From SZUA-36 sp964650905 (GTDB taxonomy: Bacteria > Pseudomonadota > Gammaproteobacteria > Xanthomonadales > SZUA-36), in contig CAZYVH010000099.1 in assembly GCA_964650905.1 (NCBI GenBank), positions 1 to 9,838 of the forward strand: 9,838 nucleotides of DNA, read 5' to 3'. The first letter of the stretch is position 1; each line of letters starts with the position of its first letter. Positions 1 to 5,564 of this stretch are shown piece by piece. Both the position numbers and the translations under genes were made by a program. A model generated the notes under the pieces. That model was not told where the DNA came from, ran no database searches, and was given only the letters and a program-made list of their open reading frames with translations.

Positions 1-1372
1 CCGGGCTGGCGAAATCGAGGTAGTCGATCGGTGTGTTTTCGACCAGCACGGTATCGCGCACCGGGTCGGCGCGTGTGGACATGGCCCAGATAACTTCTTT
101 CCAGTTGCGTATGTCGATGTCATCGTCGGTGACGATGATGGTCTTGGTATAGGTGAACTGGCGTAGCCATGACCAGATTCCAAACATGATACGGCGAGCG
201 TGGCCGGGGTACTGTTTGCGGATGCTGACAATCGCCACGCGGTAGGAACAGGCCTCGGGCGGCAGGTAGAAGTCCACGACTTCGGGAAACTGCGCTGCCA
301 GCAACGGGATAAACATTTCATTCATGGCCGAGGCCATGATCGAAGGCTCATCTTCACCGGGTTTGCCCATATAAGTGGTCAAATACAGCGGGTCTTCGCG
401 CTGGCTGATGCGCTCGACGGTGAAGACCGGGAAATCCGCAATGGTGTTGTAGTAACCGGTGTGATCGGCGAAGGGTCCTTCAGTGGCCATCTCACCGGGT
501 GCGATATGCCCTTCGAGTACAATTTCGGCACCCTGGGGGATCGGCAGACCGGTCAGGCTGGATTCCACGACACGGGTCCTGCGGCCACGCAGCAGGCCAG
601 CAAACTGGTATTCCGAGAGCGTGTCGGGCACCGGCGTGACAGCAGCCAGCAGGGTTGCGGGGTCGGCCCCGATCACAACCGCCAGCGGAAAGGGTTCACC
701 CGGCTCGGCCTGTTGGAATTCACGAAAATCCTGGGCGCCGCCGCGGTGCGGCAACCAGCGCATGATCAGTTTATTCTTGTCGATCAATTGCTGGCGGTAG
801 ATGGCCAGGTTGATACGCGGCTTGTTGGGGCCACGTGTGATCACCATGCCCCAGGTGATCAATGGCCCGGCATCGTCTGGCCAACAAGTTGTTATGGGCA
901 GTTGTGTGAGATCAACATCCGGACCCTCGAACACCTCTGCTTGCCAGGGTGCGTTGTCTTTTTTCACGGGGTTGATATGGGCGAGTTTTGCAAACCCTGT
1001 TGCGGCATCCACTGCTGATGACAGGCTGTCGGGCAGGCTGGGGTTGTTCAGAAAGGCAAACTCCTGCCCCAGGGCACGTAAATCACGGTGATTTTTCAGT
1101 TCCAGCGCAGCCAGTATCCGTTGCTGGTTGCCAAACAGGTTGCCTAGTGCCGGCATGGCGTATCCGGGCAGGTTTTCAAAGCTCAGGGCAGGGCCGTTGT
1201 TGAGCAGCGCCCGGTGACTGAGGGCGGTGACCTGCAGTACCGGGGAAACCGCCTGGGTTACGGATTTGAGTTGTCCGCAGGCGACAAGTTCGTCGGAAAA
1301 TTGCCGCAAATCCCTGAAAGCATTGCGGTTCACCTGGCGATGGTGGTGGTCAAGCAACGTGTGAAGTCCCAT
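1..1372 (-). CDS. ubiD: 3-polyprenyl-4-hydroxybenzoate decarboxylase UbiD (C-terminus outside window)
   Basis: UbiD removes the carboxyl group of 3-polyprenyl-4-hydroxybenzoate in ubiquinone synthesis, using prenylated FMN supplied by UbiX (family knowledge). The visible 457 codons align with E. coli UbiD almost end to end: FENLPGYAMPALGNLFG near 65-81, TCWPDDAGPLITWG at 162-175, IYRQQLIDKNKLIMRWLPHR at 191-210, GADPATLLAAVTPVPDTLSEY at about 235-255, the acidic EIVLEG block at 283-288 in the cofactor/catalytic region, DHTGYYN at 303-309, and DTVLVENTPIDYLDFASP running into the window edge. E. coli UbiD is 497 aa, so roughly 50 residues are missing on the left. The chosen ATG (1372-1370) has AGGA (1383-1380) 7 nt upstream and overlaps the 3' end of ubiV by 23 nt, suggesting translational coupling. 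A GTG at codon 14 would match the E. coli N-terminus more closely but lacks a visible ribosome binding site. The reaction needs no O2, which fits its ubiUV neighbours. Confidence 0.96.
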   Translation of the reverse strand, partial: MGLHTLLDHHHRQVNRNAFRDLRQFSDELVACGQLKSVTQAVSPVLQVTALSHRALLNNGPALSFENLPGYAMPALGNLFGNQQRILAALELKNHRDLRALGQEFAFLNNPSLPDSLSSAVDAATGFAKLAHINPVKKDNAPWQAEVFEGPDVDLTQLPITTCWPDDAGPLITWGMVITRGPNKPRINLAIYRQQLIDKNKLIMRWLPHRGGAQDFREFQQAEPGEPFPLAVVIGADPATLLAAVTPVPDTLSEYQFAGLLRGRRTRVVESSLTGLPIPQGAEIVLEGHIAPGEMATEGPFADHTGYYNTIADFPVFTVERISQREDPLYLTTYMGKPGEDEPSIMASAMNEMFIPLLAAQFPEVVDFYLPPEACSYRVAIVSIRKQYPGHARRIMFGIWSWLRQFTYTKTIIVTDDDIDIRNWKEVIWAMSTRADPVRDTVLVENTPIDYLDFASP

Positions 1373-2045
1373 GGTCCATTCCTGTTTGTTGCATGCCAGG
1401 CTGCTGCATCACATAGCCATTGCACGCACCCAGCGGTAGTAAACCGTCCAGTTCCTGACTGAGCGGTGACAGTGTAGCGCCTTCGAGCGCCGCTGCAAAA
1501 ATCTCGATGATACGCGGCATGTGCTCGGACTGCGGGCTTATCCTCAGGACATCGACACCCAGCGATTTAAACTCGGGGAGTTGTTCCAATACCTGGTGGG
1601 TCAGCGCCGACTGGGTCTGTATACCATTTAAAACCAGAAAATCCTCGCCTTCCCGGGTTTTAAGGATACGGCCATCGGGGTCGTCCAGGCACTTGAAGCG
1701 GCAGTCGTCCTTGGGTAGGTTGTGGGAACGCGCTGTGTAACAGCGGGCCGAGTAGGCCAGTGGCAGACGGCCGAGTGCAAAGACCTCGGTTTCAACCCCT
1801 TCGGGGCGCTGCGCCTGCAACCCGGCCAACGTTTCAAGGCCCAGTTCGACCGGCAAAACCCAGCGCTTGAGCCCCCTGGCGGCGAGCAATGCAAGACTGC
1901 GCTGNNNNNNNNNNNNNNNNNNNNNNNNNNNNNNNNNNNNNNNNNNNNNNNNNNNNNNNNNNNNNNNNNNNNNNNNNNNNNNNNNNNNNNNNNNNNNNNN
2001 NNNNCGTGGCCAGAAATATTGTATGGGTCCAATGGATAGTCTCAT
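1350..2045 (-). CDS. ubiV: O2-independent ubiquinone hydroxylation protein UbiV (U32 family), interrupted by assembly gap
   Basis: UbiV and UbiU form a complex of [4Fe-4S] proteins of the peptidase-U32 family that hydroxylates the ubiquinone ring without O2 (established for E. coli YhbV/YhbU). Before the gap the N-terminus reads MRLSIGPIQYFWP, matching E. coli MKYSLGPVLWYWP. After it come RWVLPVEL, RLPLAYSARC and the spacing C-x12-C-x3-C (residues 102, 115, 119 of the gapped translation). These correspond to the E. coli cluster ligands C180, C193 and C197; the fourth, C39, falls in the gap. LNGIQT and a near-terminal CNGY are also conserved. The 100 N replace about 106 codons if E. coli spacing holds, so the real protein is probably near 300 aa, and the apparent 231 aa is an artefact. 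The gene starts 12 nt after the ubiU stop with only a weak GGGG ribosome site. Its end overlaps ubiD by 23 nt. The tail has a short Met/Gln-rich stretch, MQQPGMQQTGM. Confidence 0.93.
   Translation of the reverse strand: MRLSIGPIQYFWPXXXXXXXXXXXXXXXXXXXXXXXXXXXXXXXXXXQRSLALLAARGLKRWVLPVELGLETLAGLQAQRPEGVETEVFALGRLPLAYSARCYTARSHNLPKDDCRFKCLDDPDGRILKTREGEDFLVLNGIQTQSALTHQVLEQLPEFKSLGVDVLRISPQSEHMPRIIEIFAAALEGATLSPLSQELDGLLPLGACNGYVMQQPGMQQTGMDHGTSHVA
1905..2004. other. Assembly gap of 100 N inside ubiV
   Basis: Exactly 100 consecutive N, the conventional placeholder for a scaffold gap of unknown length. Alignment of the flanks with E. coli UbiV by eye (residue 14 on one side, residue 121 on the other) implies about 319 missing bases rather than 100. 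Both 100 and 319 leave remainder 1 on division by 3, which explains why the reading frame appears to run through the N. Confidence 0.97.
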
Positions 2046-2057
2046 GGTTCGCGGCCC

Positions 2058-3053
2058 CTACTGCCAGGGCCGGTGGTAAGCGCCCAGGGTGGTCTGTGAG
2101 CCTTCAGAAACAGCGTCGAGTTGGCGCATCCACTCATCCCGGGCCTGGTAGGCCTGCGCGTCCTTCGTACAGCTGTCGATGGCGGCCCGCATGACGTGTG
2201 TCACCTGCGCGACATACGCCGGGCTGCGCTGGCGGCCTTCGACCTTGATCGCACTGACACCGATGGAGCACAGTTTTGGCAGGATCGACAGGGTATTCAA
2301 ACTGGTGGGCTCCTCCAGTGCGTAATAGGTGTGCTCACCGACCTTAAAGCGGCCCTTGCACAGGGTCGGGTAACCCGCCTTTTCGTTTTCATCGAAGTGA
2401 TCGATCAAAACACCGTTGAGACGCGTGTTGGTGCCGTCCGGGGTTTCTTCCCAGCGTACGTGCGAGGCAGGTGAACAGGCGCCGTAGGTGTTCGGTGAAC
2501 GACCGGTGGCGTAACTGGATAACAGGCATCGACCTTCCACCATCACACAAAGGCTGCCAAAACCGAACACTTCAACCGGCACGGGTGAATCCTTGATCAC
2601 GTGGGCTACCTGGTTGACGGACAGGACCCGTGGCAGGACAACACGTTGGATTCCGAATGTTTCCTGGTAAAAACGGATACCTTCAGCGCTGGTTACCGAA
2701 GCCTGTACCGACAGGTGTAAGCGCAGCTCCGGCCAGTTTTCACAAGCATAGTCCAGCACACCCATGTCAGCCAGTATGAGGGCATCGACTCCGGCTTCGG
2801 CGGCCTGGTCGACGGCCGCTGACCAGCGGGGAAACCCACCCGGTTGTGGAAAGGTGTTGATCGCCACGAAGATTTTTCGGCCCCGTTCATGGGCATACAG
2901 GACCGCTTTTTCAAAGGTGCGCGCGGTGAAATTCAAACCGGAAAAATGACGTGCATTGGTGTCATCTTTAAAACCGGTATAAACCGCATCGGCGCCGTTG
3001 TCGACAGCGGCTTTCAATGAGGGCAGGTTACCCGCAGGGCAAACAAGTTCCAT
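2058..3053 (-). CDS. ubiU: O2-independent ubiquinone hydroxylation protein UbiU (U32 family)
   Basis: This is the partner of UbiV in anaerobic ring hydroxylation of ubiquinone precursors (established for E. coli). At 331 aa it has the same length as E. coli YhbU/UbiU and aligns with it throughout: MELVCPAGNLPSLKAAVDNG at the N-terminus, GLKDD-like GFKDDTNARHFSGLNF at 27-42, VVLPRVLS at 138-145, EGRC/SSYATGRSPNTYGACSPA, YPTLCKGR, IKVEGRQRSPAYVAQV and the C-terminal SEGSQTTLGAYHRPWQ. Cysteines at 169, 176, 193 and 232 occupy the same numbered positions as the four [4Fe-4S] ligands of the E. coli protein. The protein is therefore very probably functional. The ATG at 3053-3051 has AAGGA (3064-3060) 6 nt upstream. 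It is the first gene of the ubiU-ubiV-ubiD operon; the shared regulatory region with ubiT lies upstream. The older annotation as 'peptidase' or 'collagenase' is misleading. Confidence 0.97.
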   Translation of the reverse strand: MELVCPAGNLPSLKAAVDNGADAVYTGFKDDTNARHFSGLNFTARTFEKAVLYAHERGRKIFVAINTFPQPGGFPRWSAAVDQAAEAGVDALILADMGVLDYACENWPELRLHLSVQASVTSAEGIRFYQETFGIQRVVLPRVLSVNQVAHVIKDSPVPVEVFGFGSLCVMVEGRCLLSSYATGRSPNTYGACSPASHVRWEETPDGTNTRLNGVLIDHFDENEKAGYPTLCKGRFKVGEHTYYALEEPTSLNTLSILPKLCSIGVSAIKVEGRQRSPAYVAQVTHVMRAAIDSCTKDAQAYQARDEWMRQLDAVSEGSQTTLGAYHRPWQ

Positions 3054-3146
3054 GACTTTTCCTTGGCGTTAACAGGGCATTCTATAGATTCAAATAACCT
3101 AACGCTCCGAATATTGCATCAGTTTCCTGGTAAAAGACGCCGTGCC

Positions 3147-3261
3147 GGCTCTGCCACGGGTGGGTACACCTGAGACACGCTTCAAGCACATCCCTGTGGC
3201 GCTCTGTCGCCGACATCCTTGTCGGCTCAAGGTCTCAGGCGTACCCACCCGTGGCAGAGCC
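3147..3261. repeat. 115-bp imperfect palindromic repeat element in ubiU leader
   Basis: Two 30-bp arms (3147-3176, beginning GGCTCTGCCACGGGTGGGTA, and 3232-3261, ending CCACCCGTGGCAGAGCC) are inverted copies with a single mismatch. A second nested hairpin lies between them: GCCGACA (3209-3215), a 4-nt loop, TGTCGGC (3220-3226). The spacer sequence flanking the arms (CTTCAAGC against CTCAAG) adds partial pairing, so nearly the whole element can fold. There are no target-site duplications that I can see and no transposase. It resembles non-autonomous palindromic repeats (REP/BIME-like or MITE-like), but the family is not recognised. It lies in the predicted 5' leader of ubiU, between the FNR-type box and the start codon. 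A short TTTT (minus strand, 3135-3132) about 10 nt beyond the stem makes it a weak terminator/attenuator candidate at best. Confidence 0.85.
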
Positions 3262-3297
3262 TCAGGATTTTGCAATACCGCTGGTTGAAGGCTCCTG

Positions 3298-3303
3298 ATT
3301 TTA
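3298..3303 (-). promoter_or_regulatory. Predicted -10 element of ubiU operon promoter (TAAAAT)
   Basis: On the minus strand TAAAAT matches the -10 consensus in 5 of 6 positions and begins 21 nt from the FNR-type box, exactly mirroring the ubiT side. Predicted transcription start is near 3291, giving a leader of about 238 nt that contains the palindromic repeat. An alternative, gene-proximal -10 candidate (TAGAAT, 3084-3079) exists but lacks a convincing -35. Confidence 0.5.
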
Positions 3304-3324
3304 AATGAAGAATTCATTAACGTA

Positions 3325-3338
3325 TTGACCTGCGTCAA
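3325..3338. promoter_or_regulatory. FNR/ANR-type operator TTGACCTGCGTCAA
   Basis: A perfect 5-4-5 inverted repeat, TTGAC-CTGC-GTCAA, with the spacing of the CRP/FNR-family consensus TTGAT-N4-ATCAA; only the innermost base of each arm differs (C/G for T/A). It sits between the divergent ubiU and ubiT genes. In E. coli, ubiUV expression is FNR dependent (established), which supports the reading. Related regulators such as ANR, DNR or NnrR recognise very similar sites, so the exact regulator is not fixed by the sequence. Confidence 0.8.
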
Positions 3339-3359
3339 CTCAATAACCGAATCCTCGCA

Positions 3360-3365
3360 TATACT
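3360..3365 (+). promoter_or_regulatory. Predicted -10 element of ubiT promoter (TATACT)
   Basis: TATACT matches the sigma-70 -10 consensus in 5 of 6 positions and begins 21 nt after the FNR-type box. This places the box centre near -40.5/-41.5 relative to a start around 3372-3373, the class II activator position. No good -35 hexamer is present, as expected for an activator-dependent promoter. The leader to the ubiT ATG would be about 29 nt. Confidence 0.6.
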
Positions 3366-3400
3366 GGAATACCATCAGCTTACACTCACCCGAAAATACC

Positions 3401-3943
3401 ATGCAGGCACTTCCAGACAATTTTCGCACATTGGTCAAAAATGCACTGGGTTCCGCGGGGCGTCTCATTCCTTACTCAGCCCAGAAGCCGGTGCTGAACC
3501 TTGCCCTGAACCAGGCTTTTCGGGAACCGTTGCAGCATGGTGAACTGGATTTTCTTAACGGTGCCAAGATCAGGATCAAGGTGACAGACCTGGGTTTGAA
3601 CTGGTTGATTGAAGTGGGCAGCAGCCGCTTTACAGCCATCGAGCGAGAATTGAAGGACGATGTCAGCATTAGTGGCACCAGCCTGGATTTCATGCTACTG
3701 GCGGCCAGGCGGGTCGATCACGATACACTGTTTTTTCAACGCAGGATCCGCATAGAGGGTGATACGGAACTGGGTCTGGGTGTGAAAAACACCATGGACA
3801 GCATGGATTGGGATGACTTGCCTGTGCCATTGCGCAAGCTGTTGCAAAGCGTGGGCCCGGTCATTGAAAAACTGGACAGCATCAGGCGCAAGCAACAAGT
3901 ACCCGCTAAAGCTGACGCCAACGCATCAACAAAAGGTAACTGA
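3401..3943 (+). CDS. ubiT: O2-independent ubiquinone biosynthesis accessory factor UbiT (SCP2 domain)
   Basis: UbiT is the SCP2 sterol-carrier-like lipid-binding protein needed with UbiU and UbiV for anaerobic ubiquinone synthesis. It is thought to hold the hydrophobic intermediates, as UbiJ does in the aerobic pathway (family knowledge). The 180-aa product is close in length to E. coli YhbT/UbiT (174 aa). It shares LIPYSAQKPVLNLALNQAFR near 22-41, HGELDFLNG at 46-54, and the strongest block, DTLFFQRRIRIEGDTELGL at 108-126 followed by GVKNTMD. The charged, low-complexity C-terminal tail (about 161-180) is less conserved. The ATG has no strong Shine-Dalgarno sequence; the start was chosen by alignment and by the short leader from the predicted TATACT promoter. 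It is divergent from ubiU, and its last 38 bp overlap the 3' end of the permease gene on the other strand. Confidence 0.95.
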   Translation: MQALPDNFRTLVKNALGSAGRLIPYSAQKPVLNLALNQAFREPLQHGELDFLNGAKIRIKVTDLGLNWLIEVGSSRFTAIERELKDDVSISGTSLDFMLLAARRVDHDTLFFQRRIRIEGDTELGLGVKNTMDSMDWDDLPVPLRKLLQSVGPVIEKLDSIRRKQQVPAKADANASTKGN

Positions 3944-5405
3944 TACCGGATGTGAAGGCACCGATAAACCAGGCATAATCGTAAAGTTGCACCAGAAAAT
4001 GCGGGGCATTCTCCAGCAGTCCAACCGCGGTCAGGAAACCGGCCAGGCTGGGTGCGATACCCAGCACCAGCGCCAGTAAGGCAAAGAGATTCCAACCACC
4101 GTGATATTCGTAGTCACCACCGCGCTGGTACAAGGCCTGTGTGTTCAGACGCAGGCGGCGTACAAAATAATAATCCGCAATTAAAATACCCGCGATCGGC
4201 CCCAGCAGGGATGAGTAACCGACCAGCCAGATAAACAGGTAGGAACCCGCTGATTCCAGCAATTTCCACGGCATGATGGCGATACCGAGGCCGGCGGTCA
4301 GGAACCCGCCCGTTCTGAAAGAAATGAACTTTGGTGCAAAATTGCTAAAGCCGTTGGCGGGGGCCACAACATTGGCCGCCAGGTTGGTGGTCATGGTTGC
4401 CAGCAACAGGAATACCAGTCCAATGATGGCGCCGGCACCACCCATACGCCCGGCGACCGCGACCGGGTCCCATATCATTTCACCAAACACCACCGCCGTC
4501 GCCGAGGTTACCGCCACGCTGAGAAAGGCCAGCAGACCCATCGGGACCGGCAGACCCAGCGCCTGGCCCAGGACCTGGTCTTTCTGGCTGCGCGCAAAAC
4601 GGGTGAAATCCGGGATATTGAGCGACAGGGTGGACCAGAAACCTACCATGGCTGTGAGACTGGGCCAGAATACGTGCCAGAACTGACCTTCGCGGGCCCC
4701 ACCTGCGACGAACCGGGAAGGCCGGGTCAGCATCGTGCCAAAACCATCACCATTAACATAGGCCCAGACCAGCAGGCCGAGTGCGGCCAGCAGCAACAAC
4801 GGTGCGGCCAGGGTTTCCAGCCAGCGTATCGATTCGATGCCCCTGGCAATGAAGTACACCTGCATGGCCCAGAAAACCAGGAAACTGACCAATTGCGCCA
4901 GGTCAATGCCCAAAAAAGGAATAGGCTCACCGACAAACGCATGACCACTCATGGCATTGATGATCTGGTAGATAGCAAATCCGCCAACCCAGGTCTGGAT
5001 ACCAAACCAACCACACGCCACCAGGCCACGCAACAAGCCCGGCAGACGGGCACCGATGGTGCCAAAAGAGGCACGCGCCAAGACCGGGAAGGGGACGCCG
5101 TAGCGGGTACCGGCGTGGCCGATCAGTAACATGGGGATGAGTACCACCAGGTTGCCGAGCAACACCGTACCCATTGCCTGCCAGGCTGACATGCCCTGCT
5201 GGATCAAACCGGAAGCCAGCAGGTAGGCCGGCACACAGACCGCCATCCCGACCCACAGGGCAGCGATGTTGAACCAGGTCCAGACACGTTCTGATTCTGC
5301 GGTCGGTGCCAGGTCCGGATTCCACAACTGGGAAGTGTCCGCGTCGCCGGCACCATCATCGGTTTTGTTCAATGGCTTATCGTTGTTTGTTGTTTTATCA
5401 GTCAT
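3906..5405 (-). CDS. NCS1-family nucleobase:cation symporter (likely pyrimidine permease)
   Basis: A 499-aa polytopic membrane protein with about 12 hydrophobic segments, the usual size and fold of NCS1 transporters (Mhp1, PucI, allantoin and uracil permeases). The hydrophilic N-terminus (about 1-40) is rich in Asp, Asn and Thr and precedes NPDLAPTAESERVWTWFNIAALW. The family substrate-site pattern WFGIQ is present (W133, Q137), as are the GFWSTLSLNIPDFTRFARS block (W257) and NLAANVVAPANGFSN (341-355), corresponding to the unwound helices that contact the heterocycle in Mhp1 (family knowledge). IADYYFVRR near 409-417 is typical of the C-terminal part. Divergent placement from dihydropyrimidine dehydrogenase and beta-ureidopropionase genes, with a RutR-like operator between, suggests uracil, thymine or a dihydropyrimidine/hydantoin as substrate; the sequence cannot decide which. 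The ATG at 5405-5403 is preceded by GGGAA. The 3' end overlaps ubiT by 38 bp. Confidence 0.93.
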   Translation of the reverse strand: MTDKTTNNDKPLNKTDDGAGDADTSQLWNPDLAPTAESERVWTWFNIAALWVGMAVCVPAYLLASGLIQQGMSAWQAMGTVLLGNLVVLIPMLLIGHAGTRYGVPFPVLARASFGTIGARLPGLLRGLVACGWFGIQTWVGGFAIYQIINAMSGHAFVGEPIPFLGIDLAQLVSFLVFWAMQVYFIARGIESIRWLETLAAPLLLLAALGLLVWAYVNGDGFGTMLTRPSRFVAGGAREGQFWHVFWPSLTAMVGFWSTLSLNIPDFTRFARSQKDQVLGQALGLPVPMGLLAFLSVAVTSATAVVFGEMIWDPVAVAGRMGGAGAIIGLVFLLLATMTTNLAANVVAPANGFSNFAPKFISFRTGGFLTAGLGIAIMPWKLLESAGSYLFIWLVGYSSLLGPIAGILIADYYFVRRLRLNTQALYQRGGDYEYHGGWNLFALLALVLGIAPSLAGFLTAVGLLENAPHFLVQLYDYAWFIGAFTSGISYLLLMRWRQL

Positions 5406-5421
5406 TATTCCCGACGCTAAC

Positions 5422-5447
5422 GTATCTTGACCGTTGGGTCAAGATAC
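5422..5447. promoter_or_regulatory. RutR-like operator, 26-bp inverted repeat
   Basis: A perfect inverted repeat with 11-bp arms, GTATCTTGACC and GGTCAAGATAC, separated by GTTG. Its 16-bp core TTGACCGTTGGGTCAA has the layout of the E. coli RutR box (TTGACCAnnTGGTCAA), differing only at the two bases flanking the central pair. It lies 17 bp upstream of the permease start codon and overlaps a TACAAT hexamer reading toward the pyrimidine operon, so bound protein could block both transcription units. A RutR-like gene ends the plus-strand operon. Confidence 0.8.
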
Positions 5448-5450
5448 AAT
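5445..5450 (+). promoter_or_regulatory. Candidate -10 element (TACAAT) for pyrimidine catabolism operon
   Basis: TACAAT matches the -10 consensus at 5 of 6 positions and overlaps the right arm of the RutR-like operator. No good -35 lies at the expected distance (the TTGACC at 5427-5432 is only 12 nt away), so this is tentative. The remaining 5451-5564 leader holds GGTATCGGGGGTACTCACC but no further element I can name. Confidence 0.35.
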
Positions 5451-5564
5451 AGTCTGTCTGCAGTACGGTAATTTTGTGGGGTATCGGGGGTACTCACCGT
5501 TTGTGGACTGTTTAACCTGTTGGTGCGGACTTCTCTTCAGCCTGACCAAAATACGAGGATTATC

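Noticed and set aside
200..1018. Long open frame (272 codons) on the plus strand opposite ubiD
   Set aside because: It is antisense to a well-matched UbiD; the translation has no recognisable domain and no ribosome site.
2058..3053. Annotation of UbiU (and UbiV) as collagenase-like U32 peptidases
   Set aside because: Length, exact cysteine positions and linkage to ubiT and ubiD identify the ubiquinone pathway proteins.
3147..3261. CRISPR repeat or insertion sequence reading of the palindrome
   Set aside because: Only one inverted pair, no direct repeats with spacers, no transposase and no target duplication.
3099..3338. Small minus-strand open frame of 79 codons upstream of ubiU
   Set aside because: Most of it is the palindromic repeat translated through both arms, and its start lies within the FNR-type box; no ribosome site.
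3325..3338. Possible second RutR box between ubiU and ubiT
   Set aside because: The site is 14 bp with a 4-nt spacer and has TTGACC on one side only, fitting the FNR family rather than RutR.
5427..5442. Possible FNR box between permease and pyrimidine operon
   Set aside because: TTGAC and GTCAA are separated by 6 nt, not 4, and the 16-bp layout fits a RutR box instead.
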